A stretch of 64,000 bases of DNA from Paenibacillus lignilyticus (GTDB lineage: Bacteria > Bacillota > Bacilli > Paenibacillales > Paenibacillaceae): the NCBI RefSeq assembly GCF_017942085.1, contig NZ_JAGKSP010000007.1, forward strand, positions 239,701 through 303,700. Direction: 5' to 3'. The position numbers and the translations under genes are program-made. Within the stretch, counting starts at the first letter, position 1. Each line of letters begins with the position of its first letter. The notes beneath the pieces were generated by a model. That model was not told the DNA's origin. It ran no database searches and saw nothing but the letters and a program-made list of their open reading frames with translations. Of this stretch, positions 16,946 through 25,329 are shown piece after piece.

Positions 16946-16986
16946 AAGAGAGTCGCAAGAAGATCATCTTCTTACGGCTCTTTTTT
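16946..16986 (+). terminator. Intrinsic terminator of the sugar importer operon
   Basis: The stem pairs AAGAGAGTCGC...AAGAAG with CTTCTT...CGGCTCTT (two wobbles, one mismatch, loop ATCAT) and runs into six Ts at 16981-16986. The rest of the 279-bp gap to 17177 holds only the opposing terminator at 17138-17167. Confidence 0.8.
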
Positions 16987-17137
16987 GTCCGCGTCTCCGG
17001 GGGCGAGTGACTTTCTCGGGAAGCCGAAAGACCGCATCTGCCATTTGGCGGATACGCTCTCAGCTTGTCGAGAAATTGGCTAACCTTCCTCTCGATTGCC
17101 CGCATCTCCAGAGGCCTTGGAGCGACTTTCCCGGGCA

Positions 17138-17167
17138 GCAAAAGAAGGAGGCAAGTCGCCTCCTTCT
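17138..17167 (-). terminator. Intrinsic terminator of the secreted GH43 gene
   Basis: A perfect 10-bp stem AGAAGGAGGC / GCCTCCTTCT (17143-17152 with 17158-17167) with a 5-base loop. Read on the minus strand it is followed by TTTT, 11 bp beyond the stop codon of the secreted GH43. Confidence 0.8.
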
Positions 17168-17177
17168 GCTTAAGTTA

Positions 17178-19574
17178 TTAGGTTCTGGATTCGGCGTAGA
17201 AGTTATCGAATGCTGCTGCAGGACCGGATACGCGAGCTCCGAGGCTGCCTGATGGGAATGAGGTGTCCGTTACGTCGATCTTCGGTGTCGCCATATCGTT
17301 CACATAAACGCGAATTCGTGTACCTTCGGCAACGACTTTCAGATGATAGGTCGTTCCCGTTGTGATCGTCATGCTAGTACCGGTAATGTAGGTCCAATTG
17401 TTATTGAATTTGCCCAGTATGACGGAACCGCCCGTATTAATCGCTGCGTAGTAGCCTTTTAAGCTGTCGGCACCTGTCGCCGGATCGGTTACGCGGAAGA
17501 GCAGGCCGGCATCGCCTCCTCCGGAAGTAATCCGTACATCGCCTTCGTACAAGACGTTGCTAAACGAAGAAGAGGAGAAGACCGATTTATAACCGCTGCC
17601 GGCGTTGACGGAGTACGCGCCGCCGCTAATTCCCCAGCCCCCTCCGTAAGTCGCCCAGCCGTCAGGATTATTGTCGCCGAAGCCGTCTGCGAACACAGGC
17701 GTTGCAACGAGATTGTCGAACGAAACGGCCGAGTTGAAGGTGCGCAGTCCGATTCCGCCCGACGAATAGGAGCTATCGGTGAAGGTAACGACCGGCGTAT
17801 CCATATTGGTGACGTAAATCTTAATGCTTGTCCCGCTCGCAACCACTTTCATGTGGTAGGTTGTTCCCGGTGTAACGGTAAAGGAAGCGCTCGTTAAATA
17901 CGTCCAGCTGTTGTTGAACTTGCCAAGCACGACCGTGTTGTTCGTATTCAGCGCCGCATAATAACCTTTAAGGGAGTCGCCGCCTACTGCCGGTTCGGAT
18001 ACCCGGAAGAGCAGGCCGGCATCGCCGCCGCTCGCGATCTTCACGTCGCCTTCATAGACGAAGTCCGACAAGCTGGTGCCATTGGCAACCGCTTTATAAC
18101 CCGCACCTGAATTGACGCCGTATGCTCCGCTGTTTACGCTCCACGTGCCATCGTAAGTGGTCCAGCCATTGGCGTTGCCATCATTGAAATTATCGCCGTA
18201 AGCCGTGCCTACCCACTCCAGCTCGATGCTGTCGATCTCTGCGTAATGCTCTCCTTTTGTAAACTTGATGGTGTTCTGGTAGCCTTTCTTCAATTGCGTC
18301 TCGAATACGCTGTCGCCGTAAGTTTCCCAGCCGATGTTGCTATAACTGATAGGGAAAGCTGTGCTTCCGTTCACCGATACATGGTGCGTTGAAGCTGCGC
18401 CGGAGCCGTTCGTGTAGCGCACATGAATTTTGTAGTGGCCGGCTGCCGGGGCATTGATGTCCTTGAACAGCACGTAGCTGTCGCTGTAATCGATATATCC
18501 GACGACCGCTCCGTGGGAAGCGCCGGACTTATAGTTGATCGACGCATTGTTCAAAGCCGCGTGCTCTGCTTCAATTCGGAATTCGCCGGCCGGTACTGCA
18601 GTGGCTGAGGTTGGAGATGCCGGTACACCGAAATTTGGCGTGCCATTCGTGTTCCACATAAACTGCTGCACGCGCGTAGGACGCGGCCCGCAGCCTTGGC
18701 CTGTGCCTGTATTGGCGTGATACACGAGCCAATCCTGCGTGCCGTCTTTTGATTTCGTGAAGCTATTGTGGCCGGTTCCATACACGTTGTTGGCCGAAGA
18801 GGATTGAAACACGGGCCCGGATGACTTCGTCCAGGATGAAGTGCTTAACAAATTGGCTGTGTCGGCTGCCGTTAGCATGCCAAGCCGATAATCGTCCGAC
18901 CAGCAAGGGAAGGTGGAATAAGAGATGAAGATTTTGCCGTTGCGTTTAATCACTTCCGGGCCTTCGGCCAGGTCGCTTTCCCAGCTCTGATCGCGCGTTG
19001 CGATTTTGGTCAGCGAGGTGGATAGCGTCCAAGGGTTGCTCATCGCGGCGATGTAGATGCTGGACCAATTGGAGTCATAGCCGGCATAGAGGAAGTAGAG
19101 CGTCCCGCCATTCTCGAATACGCTGCCATCCAAGCCTGCGCCGGAGCCGACGACCTTCCCTTTGCCGGTCCATGTACCTGTGAAGGGATCGGCCGAAGTG
19201 TTTTCCACTACATAGACGCCTCGGCAAGAATCGCCGCAGCCCGTATTTGCCGTGTAGTAGATGTACCATTTGCCTCCGATAAAGTGAATCTCGGGCGCCC
19301 AGACGTCGATCGTGCCGCTAGGCGGCGTCCATACCACCTTCTGCTCGCCGCTGTCGATACCGGTCATGGTCCGCGAACGCCAAATCGTCAAATTATCGCC
19401 GGTCGTACGGGTAAAATAATAGTAGCCGTCGTTGTCATGATAATACATCCAAGGATCTGCCCCGATATTGTTAACGGGATTGTTAAAATCCGTCGTGGGG
19501 GAGGCTGCAACGCCGGCAACGGCCAGCGACAAGGCCATCCATAAGGTAAATAGGAGAGTCATTGTTTTTCTCAA
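17178..19574 (-). CDS. Secreted GH43 with CBM6/35-type and two CBM66-like modules
   Basis: Extracellular arabinan- or arabinoside-cleaving enzyme. A signal peptide ends near AVAGVAASP. GH43 (about 28-330) carries the base Asp in IGADPWMY, Asp in GLDGS and acid Glu in LAEGP. A CBM6/35-like jelly roll (FRIEAEHAAL) follows at about 335-455. Two tandem laminin-G-like repeats close it (about 460-625 and 630-798), each with GDAGLLFRV, SLKGYYAA, LGKFNN and WTY. These repeats resemble CBM66, a levan/fructose binder in Bacillus SacC. I place the start at the TTG at 19574, after AGAGGA, because it yields a compact signal peptide; a GTG at 19613 lacks a ribosome site. It supplies oligosaccharides to the neighbouring importer, by inference. 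Confidence 0.85.
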   Translation of the reverse strand: MRKTMTLLFTLWMALSLAVAGVAASPTTDFNNPVNNIGADPWMYYHDNDGYYYFTRTTGDNLTIWRSRTMTGIDSGEQKVVWTPPSGTIDVWAPEIHFIGGKWYIYYTANTGCGDSCRGVYVVENTSADPFTGTWTGKGKVVGSGAGLDGSVFENGGTLYFLYAGYDSNWSSIYIAAMSNPWTLSTSLTKIATRDQSWESDLAEGPEVIKRNGKIFISYSTFPCWSDDYRLGMLTAADTANLLSTSSWTKSSGPVFQSSSANNVYGTGHNSFTKSKDGTQDWLVYHANTGTGQGCGPRPTRVQQFMWNTNGTPNFGVPASPTSATAVPAGEFRIEAEHAALNNASINYKSGASHGAVVGYIDYSDSYVLFKDINAPAAGHYKIHVRYTNGSGAASTHHVSVNGSTAFPISYSNIGWETYGDSVFETQLKKGYQNTIKFTKGEHYAEIDSIELEWVGTAYGDNFNDGNANGWTTYDGTWSVNSGAYGVNSGAGYKAVANGTSLSDFVYEGDVKIASGGDAGLLFRVSEPAVGGDSLKGYYAALNTNNTVVLGKFNNSWTYLTSASFTVTPGTTYHMKVVASGTSIKIYVTNMDTPVVTFTDSSYSSGGIGLRTFNSAVSFDNLVATPVFADGFGDNNPDGWATYGGGWGISGGAYSVNAGSGYKSVFSSSSFSNVLYEGDVRITSGGGDAGLLFRVTDPATGADSLKGYYAAINTGGSVILGKFNNNWTYITGTSMTITTGTTYHLKVVAEGTRIRVYVNDMATPKIDVTDTSFPSGSLGARVSGPAAAFDNFYAESRT

Positions 19575-19620
19575 ACCGAATCTTCCTCTCAAATGGGGTG
19601 GGTTCTTATCCACTAAATAT

Positions 19621-19634
19621 TGAAAGCGGTTACA
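19621..19634. promoter_or_regulatory. cre-like site upstream of secreted GH43
   Basis: TGAAAGCGGTTACA matches the 14-bp cre core TGWAARCGYTWNCW at 13 positions. It is 47 bp upstream of the TTG start on the minus strand. A weaker AGCGCT-centred site lies near 19706-19722. Both sit in the roughly 300-bp gap to 19875, which otherwise holds only the sspH terminator. Confidence 0.6.
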
Positions 19635-19818
19635 TAAACTTCTGCAAAATCGAACGAAGAAAGGAAGCGGGAGGCCTTGCCTGCATCAACGCCGTGATTT
19701 CGCTATTGTTAGCGCTTGACAGTAACGATAATCATGAACGTTAATGTAAATCTATCATTCGCTTTTAAGCGGATCAACTCCGTAATTTTTGAAAAAGACT
19801 CCTTAAATATCGATTGGA

Positions 19819-19860
19819 TAAAAGAAGGCCATACCCATGAACCCATGAGTATGGCCTTCT
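19819..19860 (-). terminator. Terminator downstream of sspH
   Basis: A perfect 12-bp stem AGAAGGCCATAC / GTATGGCCTTCT (19823-19834 with 19849-19860) is followed on the minus strand by TTTT. It lies 16 bp beyond the sspH stop. Confidence 0.8.
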
Positions 19861-19875
19861 AGTGTGCGGGCTTAT

Positions 19876-20100
19876 TCAATCAGTCGGACAATGCATCTGG
19901 ATGCCGTCGGATTGGAAAGGCGAGCTCTCCGTCAAGCTGTTCAGCGACACCGTCTCTTCGTTGTCCGGCTGATTGAGCGGATAGATCCGCGCCGTGTTCG
20001 TGTCACTGTCGACATGTTGAATATAGATCGGAACTCCATTGCACGTTACCTCGACCATGGTGGAGGATTCGGCGATTTCTTGCGCGCGCTGCGCGTTCAT
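19876..20100 (-). CDS. sspH: H-type small acid-soluble spore protein
   Basis: 74-residue SspH-family protein of the spore core. The family pattern is clear: MNAQRAQEIAESS, VEVTCNGVPIYIQHVD and ARIYPLNQPDNEETVSLNSL. The C-terminal tail (SSPFQSDGIQMHCPTD) is longer than in the usual 59-residue protein. AAGGGGG is 8 bp before the ATG. It follows the LysR gene by 61 bp on the same strand. A forespore promoter was sought upstream, but only a poorly spaced GAATA/CAATGTA pair is visible. A second sspH lies at 61.9 kb. Confidence 0.88.
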   Translation of the reverse strand: MNAQRAQEIAESSTMVEVTCNGVPIYIQHVDSDTNTARIYPLNQPDNEETVSLNSLTESSPFQSDGIQMHCPTD

Positions 20101-20161
20101 ACGGTACGCCCCCTTGGCTGTGGATGTCAGTTACATTGTTCGCGAAGGGGAGCGGGACTAT

Positions 20162-21043
20162 TCAGCTTTTGGCATCTTTTGCAAAATAATGCGTGACATA
20201 CTCCCTGAACGAGTGCGCAGCCTGCGACAGATAACGCTTCTCCAGCCAAGCAAGCTGGATGGTGCGGCGGCAGTTGGGATCATTGATCGGCAGCAGAACG
20301 AGCGGGGAAGCCTCTTCTTTCTTGCAGGCGGATAAGAGAGCGATCCCCAGGCCGGCCCCGACGAAGCTGCGCAGCGCCGCGGGTTCATCCACCTCGCATA
20401 CGATGTTGGGCTTCATGCCGCGCGAGCTGAAGAACTGATCCATCATGCCGCGCAGTCGTGTCCCCTCTTTCATGCCGATGAAAGGCTCGTCAGCGATTTC
20501 GCTCAGGTTAATAAGAGGGAGGTCCGCAAGTCGGTGGTGGGGAGGAACCGCGATATAGATCTCCTCACGCAGCAGCGGCACACTGCCGATCCCGGACTTA
20601 TCGATGGGTGGTGTCGTGTAGCAGAAATCGATCTCGCCGGCTTCGATCAACGGGATGGCTTCCTCTGCCGACACCTGGGAGATGCGCAGATTGATCTCCG
20701 GATGATCCTCCATAAAGGCGCGAATCATTTCAGAGAAACGAGCCAAGGTCGTTGTCGCGATGTGAAGCTGTCCCCGCTCCGTACCGTTCATATCATGGAT
20801 TTCGCGCCTGCCTTCCTCAAGGGCATGCAGGGCAATATCGACCTTGGCGAGAAAAGCTTGCCCGTAGCTGTTAAGCCGAATTTGCCGGCCTTGACGGTGG
20901 AAGAGGGGGACGCCGAGATTTTCCTCCAGCCGGGCGATGCTTTGACTAAGGGCAGGCTGCGCGATATGCAGCTCCTGAGCGGCTTTCGTCATATGTTGAA
21001 GTCGGGCGACCTTTTGAAAATAGTGCAGCTGCAGCAATTCCAT
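20162..21043 (-). CDS. LysR-family transcriptional regulator
   Basis: DNA-binding regulator with an N-terminal winged helix (MELLQLHYFQKVA, TKAAQELHIAQPALSQSIAR, LEENLGVPLFHRQGR). The effector domain has the typical open beta-sheet, with GEIDFCYTTPPI and RSFVGAGLGIALLSA. I chose the ATG at 21043, where family alignments begin; ATGs at 21049 and 21067 are alternatives and the GGAG nearby does not decide. It is divergent from the oxidoreductase at 21205 across about 160 bp, the classic LysR arrangement, so that gene is a likely target. Confidence 0.9.
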   Translation of the reverse strand: MELLQLHYFQKVARLQHMTKAAQELHIAQPALSQSIARLEENLGVPLFHRQGRQIRLNSYGQAFLAKVDIALHALEEGRREIHDMNGTERGQLHIATTTLARFSEMIRAFMEDHPEINLRISQVSAEEAIPLIEAGEIDFCYTTPPIDKSGIGSVPLLREEIYIAVPPHHRLADLPLINLSEIADEPFIGMKEGTRLRGMMDQFFSSRGMKPNIVCEVDEPAALRSFVGAGLGIALLSACKKEEASPLVLLPINDPNCRRTIQLAWLEKRYLSQAAHSFREYVTHYFAKDAKS

Positions 21044-21204
21044 GCTCATTTTGCTCCAATCATTCATAATGTTAATGTTATGAAGACATAATTTAATATG
21101 TATTATACATTATTAGCGACGGTGGATAAACTGGAGTAAAAAGCAGAGAGTCTTGCTTTGAACTTGTTGCGATATAGAAGGGTTTGTGAGAGGAGTTAGA
21201 ATGA

Positions 21205-22155
21205 ATGAGGAATGCAATCAGCGAACAATCGATAAAGGCGATACGCGTTCACCAATATGGCGGTTCCGAGGAACTGCAGCTCGAAGAAATTCCACGCCCG
21301 CAGCCAGGAGAGGGAGAGGTGCTTGTGTGTGTCCATGCCGCAGGGGTGCTGCCGATTGAATGGAAAGTTAGGCAGGGCATGTTCAAACAATTCAGACCGC
21401 TAACCTTTCCTTATATACCGGGATCTTCACTGGCGGGGATTGTGGAAGAAGTGGGTCCTGGCGTGACTTCGTTTGCGAAGGGACAGGCCGTATTCGGAAG
21501 AACAACGCACGGGTCCTATGCGGAATATACTCTTGCGTCGGTGGAATTCTTAGCAGCGAAACCGGATGAGATCTCCTTCGATGAAGCAGCTACAATTTCC
21601 GGCGGCGCAACGACCGCATGGTCAGCATTGTTTGAGGTCGGCGGGCTTGAAGCGGGGGAGCGGGTGCTGATTCACGGTGCGGCCGGCGGAGTCGGTTTGT
21701 TCGCGGTGCAGTTAGCCAAATGGAGAGGCGCTGAAGTGATCGGTACCTGCGGAACGGACAATGTCGACTATGCAGCCTCTCTGGGCGCAGACGTTATCGT
21801 GGATTACAAGCAGGCGCGGTTCGAGGATGTGGCGGCTGATGTTGATTTGGTGCTCGATACGGTAGGCGGCGAGACGCAGAACCGATCGTTCGATGTGCTG
21901 AAGCCGGGTGGCCGGCTGATCTCGCTGGTGAGCCAGCCGTCGGCTGAGCGCGCGCAGGAACGAGGCGTAACAGCGATGTTCTCGAACAAGCTGCCAGCGG
22001 CGGATTCGCTGGGTAAGATTGCGGCGCTTATGGCTGACGGCCTCGTGAAGACGCATGTCGGCGCGCGGTTTCCGCTTGCGGAGGCTGCCAAGGCGCAAGA
22101 CCTGTGCCAGAGCGGCCATGGCCGAGGCCGAATTGTTCTGCATCTCGCGGATTAG
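21205..22155 (+). CDS. NADP-dependent zinc-free alcohol dehydrogenase/quinone oxidoreductase
   Basis: Medium-chain dehydrogenase/reductase of the quinone oxidoreductase branch. The GroES-like N-terminal half (VHQYGGSEELQLEEIPRP, PYIPGSSLAGIVEEVGPGV) is followed by a Rossmann fold with the nucleotide motif GAAGGVGLFAVQLAK and GTCGTDNVDYAASLGAD. Catalytic zinc ligands are absent, as expected for this branch. AGGAG (21191-21195) is 9 bp before the ATG. It is divergent from a LysR regulator and probably handles a reactive carbonyl or quinone; the substrate is unknown. Confidence 0.88.
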   Translation: MRNAISEQSIKAIRVHQYGGSEELQLEEIPRPQPGEGEVLVCVHAAGVLPIEWKVRQGMFKQFRPLTFPYIPGSSLAGIVEEVGPGVTSFAKGQAVFGRTTHGSYAEYTLASVEFLAAKPDEISFDEAATISGGATTAWSALFEVGGLEAGERVLIHGAAGGVGLFAVQLAKWRGAEVIGTCGTDNVDYAASLGADVIVDYKQARFEDVAADVDLVLDTVGGETQNRSFDVLKPGGRLISLVSQPSAERAQERGVTAMFSNKLPAADSLGKIAALMADGLVKTHVGARFPLAEAAKAQDLCQSGHGRGRIVLHLAD

Positions 22156-22222
22156 GCCGCAGTCTGGCCGATTTCATGCGAATCGACACCGCTCACTGGG
22201 GAAGCTGCGAGAGTGGTGCGAG

Positions 22223-22414
22223 AAATGCTGCATGCTGTGCAACATTTACGAAGGGAATTGGTTCAGTCCTAGGAAATGCTGCGTAATAGGCAACATTTCC
22301 AGCTAGAACTACCGCTCCGGAGTCCGATTATTCGAATTTGTTGCTTATTGTGCAACATTTCACTGTAAGAGGCTACTTTGAAGGTCAATATGTTGCATGA
22401 ACCGCAACATATTG
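22223..22414. repeat. Array R1: four hairpin repeats with 7-base loops
   Basis: Four inverted-repeat units occupy 22223-22247, 22272-22300, 22334-22361 and 22386-22414. The shared arm is close to AAATGTTGC / GCAACATTT. All four loops are exactly 7 bases (ATGCTGT, GTAATAG, TTATTGT, ATGAACC). Unit 4 is a perfect 11-bp stem, with CAATAT/ATATTG replacing the outer arm on both sides. Starts are 49, 62 and 52 bp apart. The array fills the gap between two convergent genes. I see no coding sequence in 22156-22604. Confidence 0.75.
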
Positions 22415-22505
22415 CTGTACGATCGACTGGGAATGGTTCCACTTCCAATAAGTAGTGAGCCTGAGCGGGGTTTCGATACCTGGGGCGAATCTATATGTAT
22501 GCGAC

Positions 22506-22550
22506 AATAGCGTCTCCTCGGATCTAACGAACCGTGGAGACGCTATTTAG
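22506..22550. terminator. Long-loop stem between convergent genes, probable terminator
   Basis: A 12-bp perfect stem AATAGCGTCTCC / GGAGACGCTATT (22506-22517 with 22536-22547) encloses an 18-base loop and is followed by a short T-rich stretch. Its position between convergent genes fits a two-way terminator. Confidence 0.55.
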
Positions 22551-22604
22551 GTTTCTGGTCGCGTACCTGCAACCGGATTCGTTAAATGTCGCAACACCGG
22601 CCAG

Positions 22605-23525
22605 TTACATGTAAATGTAAACCTTCTGGTTCACGCTATCCCACGACACTTTGGCACCGAGCAGCTCGGCTGAAGCGCGAATGCCGATATAGGTTCTGTC
22701 GTCGAACAGCTTATAATTCTTGACCGGCTTCCCATTCACGTATGGGGTTGAGGTCGCGGAGTCCCAATAAACCGGAACGCCGAGCGATTCGCCGAGCTGG
22801 CGCAGCGGCACGTAGGTGCTGCCGTCGACAATCCGGCCATAGGCGGCTAATTTATCGTTGACGACGATTTTGATCGTATCTTCCGGACTTTGCGGCTGAG
22901 GCTGGCCCGGATTGGCATAGAGGTTGTAGAACGCCTGCTCCATCGCATCCATGTCGACATCGCCTCCAATACCGTCGACTCTCCCATCATCGGAATATTG
23001 GAATACGGCCCACTCATTCCAAGTCGGGTTATCCATCGGTTTGTCTACGTTATAATGGGCGACCCACAGCGGCCATTGTCCGAGCGGCTGAGCGAGCTCC
23101 GTTTTGGCGAAGCTTGCGCCGGTATAAAGCATGGTAGGATGGCCTGTCAGCCGCTGGACTTCAGTCAGCCAATCCACGCACCATTGGGTCAGCTTCGAAG
23201 TGGAGAGCTGTTCCGCATCTCCTTCCACATCGAGCACATGCGGAAAGTCCGATTTAAACCCCTTAATCGTATTGGCAAAATGAGCCGCCTCCGACTTGGC
23301 ATCATTCGACTCCGGATGCGCGTAGTGGTAAAAGCCGGTTTTGATGCCGGCTGCGGCCGCAGCGTTTGCATTCGTTGCGAATTTATCGTCTTTAAATGAA
23401 GTGCCTTCCGACGCCTTCATGAAAGCAGCGAGCACGCCGGCCGCCTTTACCTTCTTCCAATCAATCACGCCTTGATGGTGCGATACATCAATGGCTTTCA
23501 CATTGCTGGGGCTCTTTGCTTGCAT
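22605..23525 (-). CDS. GH25 lysozyme with C-terminal stalk domain
   Basis: Muramidase of family GH25 that cleaves the peptidoglycan glycan strand. The catalytic domain (about 8-205) begins KAIDVSHHQGVIDWKKVK and has the acidic pair in HVLDVEGD, with FYHYAHP and QYSDDGRVDG. A Pro/Gln-rich linker (about 207-215) leads to a copper-amine-oxidase N-terminal-like stalk domain (VPLRQLGESLGVPVYWDS, IGIRASAELLGAKVSWD). No signal peptide is visible, so release may be by lysis or a non-classical route. No phage genes are nearby. The stalk domain also occurs in the protein at 50.8 kb. Confidence 0.88.
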   Translation of the reverse strand: MQAKSPSNVKAIDVSHHQGVIDWKKVKAAGVLAAFMKASEGTSFKDDKFATNANAAAAAGIKTGFYHYAHPESNDAKSEAAHFANTIKGFKSDFPHVLDVEGDAEQLSTSKLTQWCVDWLTEVQRLTGHPTMLYTGASFAKTELAQPLGQWPLWVAHYNVDKPMDNPTWNEWAVFQYSDDGRVDGIGGDVDMDAMEQAFYNLYANPGQPQPQSPEDTIKIVVNDKLAAYGRIVDGSTYVPLRQLGESLGVPVYWDSATSTPYVNGKPVKNYKLFDDRTYIGIRASAELLGAKVSWDSVNQKVYIYM

Positions 23526-23608
23526 CCCTTCAGCTCCATTCTAGTAAATGTTGTCGTACTAGTTTATGAGAACGAGAGGCAATTGGACTGATCATCCCGC
23601 CTATATAT

Positions 23609-23646
23609 GCAAAAACACCCCGAGGCCGCCCACAGCCCGGGATGTT
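23609..23646 (-). terminator. Terminator downstream of chromate transporter gene
   Basis: On the minus strand, AACATCCCGGGC pairs with GCCTCGGGGTGTT (one mismatch and wobbles), followed by TTT. It lies 22 bp beyond the stop. Confidence 0.65.
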
Positions 23647-23667
23647 CCTATGTACGCCTGCACCCTA

Positions 23668-24216
23668 CTAACCCCGCAAGAACAATGCCCCGATCGCCAG
23701 CGCGCCTATGATGCCCCATACCGCATTCAGGTTCAAGTAGTACACCATGATGAAGAATGCAACGGCAAGCAGGAAGGGGATGAAGGTGATCACACCCGGT
23801 GTCGTCTTCATGGCATATTTGGCAAAATCGTACGCCAGCATTGCCATCATCACGAAGATGACAGGCTGAATGCCGCGGATCATGCCTTTGATGATCGTGT
23901 TATTCTGGAGCTTCGACATGACGCCAACGAGCACGATCATCAGCAGAGCCGTTGGCATCACGACGGCAGCGAGGGCAACCGCAGCACCTGCCCAGCCGGC
24001 TACTTTGAAGCCGATATAGGCGGCCAGCTTCGTCGCGATCGGTCCCGGCAGCGAGTTGCCGAACGCGAGCGCATGACCGAAATCCTCCGTTGTCATCCAC
24101 CGCATGCGGCTCACAACCTCATTCTCGTACAAGGGGATAATGGACGGTCCGCCTCCATAGCCCAGCATCGTTGCTCTGCCGAACGAAATAAACAATCTCC
24201 ACAGCTCACTCCACAT
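23668..24216 (-). CDS. Half-size chromate transporter (CHR family)
   Basis: Single CHR domain of 182 residues with about five hydrophobic helices. The family signature region reads FGRATMLGYGGGPSIIPL, WMTTEDFGHALAFGNSLPGP and KLAAYIGFKVAGWAGA. CHR proteins export chromate or related oxyanions. Short-chain members usually occur as adjacent pairs (as in Bacillus ywrA/ywrB), but no second half is next to this one. It either works as a homodimer or its partner is elsewhere. It is divergent from the 5'-nucleotidase gene. Confidence 0.88.
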   Translation of the reverse strand: MWSELWRLFISFGRATMLGYGGGPSIIPLYENEVVSRMRWMTTEDFGHALAFGNSLPGPIATKLAAYIGFKVAGWAGAAVALAAVVMPTALLMIVLVGVMSKLQNNTIIKGMIRGIQPVIFVMMAMLAYDFAKYAMKTTPGVITFIPFLLAVAFFIMVYYLNLNAVWGIIGALAIGALFLRG

Positions 24217-24382
24217 GGCTGATCCGTCCTTTCTTCTCTATAGCTTCATTGGACTAATTATAAACATCCGGCGCGCTGGGATACAATGTTATATTGCGCT
24301 GTACGGATATTCGGACGGCTTGGTAAGATGGAGGGGATGCTGTTACCGCACTGCCCATCAGGAATAAGGAGGTTCAACCACT

Positions 24383-25315
24383 ATGCCCTATCCCATCGAA
24401 AATAAATTCGTCATCGCCGTTGCCTCCAGCGCCTTATTCGATCTCGAAGAATCGGATCGAGTCTTCCGCGAACGCGGAGAGGACGAGTATCGCAAGTTCC
24501 AGCGCGAGAACGAGAACCATATCTTGGCGACAGGCGTCGCCTTCCCGCTGATCAAAAGATTGCTTCGCATCCACGCGTCCGACGAGGAACAGCTCGTGGA
24601 AGTGGTGCTGCTCTCGCGCAATGATCCCGATACCGGACTTCGCGTGTTCAAGTCGATCGAGCACTACAAGCTGCCGATCAGCCGCGCCGTCTTCGTGGCA
24701 GGCAGCAATCCGTTCTTGTACTTGGACGCCTTCAATGCGTCGCTCTTCCTCTCCGGCAACCCGGAGGATGTGAAGGAAGCCGTCGAGCATGGTTACCCGG
24801 CCGGCTGCATCTATCCGACCGATTACGTCGATGATGATGAAGATGAGGAGCTGCGCATCGCCTTTGACTTTGACGGCATCATTGCCGACGACTCGGCCGA
24901 GACCGTATTCCAGCGAGGCGGCGCGCTGCATTCGTTCCACGATCATGAGCGGAGCAAAGCGGGCGAGCCGCTGCCCGGCGGACCGTTGTTCCGTTTCTTC
25001 GGCGAAATTGCCAAGCTGCAGAAACGCGAGAGCGAGAAGAAGCTGCTAAATCCGGCCTACAAGCCGAAGATCCGAGTCGCCATTGCGACCGCGCGCAATG
25101 CGCCGGCGCATGAACGGGTCATCACGACGCTGCGGGAGCAGGATATTCGCGTGGATGAAGCTTTTTTTCTGGGCGGCATCGATAAAGGGAGGGTGCTCGG
25201 CATCTTTAAGCCCCATATCTTTTTTGACGATCAGGTGGGTCATATCGAAGGCGTCGCGCGCAGCGTACCCTCTGTGCATGTGCCCTTTGGCATCACGAAT
25301 ACAACGAAACGATAA
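24383..25315 (+). CDS. Cytosolic 5'-nucleotidase
   Basis: Member of the bacterial 5'-nucleotidase family (PF06189 type) that dephosphorylates nucleoside monophosphates. It shows IAVASSALFDLEESDRVF near the N terminus, a HAD-like acidic motif IAFDFDGIIADDSAE in the middle and FDDQVGH near the end. The 310-residue length fits. AAGGAGG lies about 9 bp before the ATG. The adenylyltransferase gene follows within 15 bp, so the two are probably co-transcribed. Confidence 0.85.
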   Translation: MPYPIENKFVIAVASSALFDLEESDRVFRERGEDEYRKFQRENENHILATGVAFPLIKRLLRIHASDEEQLVEVVLLSRNDPDTGLRVFKSIEHYKLPISRAVFVAGSNPFLYLDAFNASLFLSGNPEDVKEAVEHGYPAGCIYPTDYVDDDEDEELRIAFDFDGIIADDSAETVFQRGGALHSFHDHERSKAGEPLPGGPLFRFFGEIAKLQKRESEKKLLNPAYKPKIRVAIATARNAPAHERVITTLREQDIRVDEAFFLGGIDKGRVLGIFKPHIFFDDQVGHIEGVARSVPSVHVPFGITNTTKR

Positions 25316-25329
25316 GGAGTCTGCAACCA

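Noticed and set aside
22605..23525. Prophage endolysin module
   Set aside because: GH25 with a stalk domain, but no holin, tail, integrase or other phage gene is nearby.
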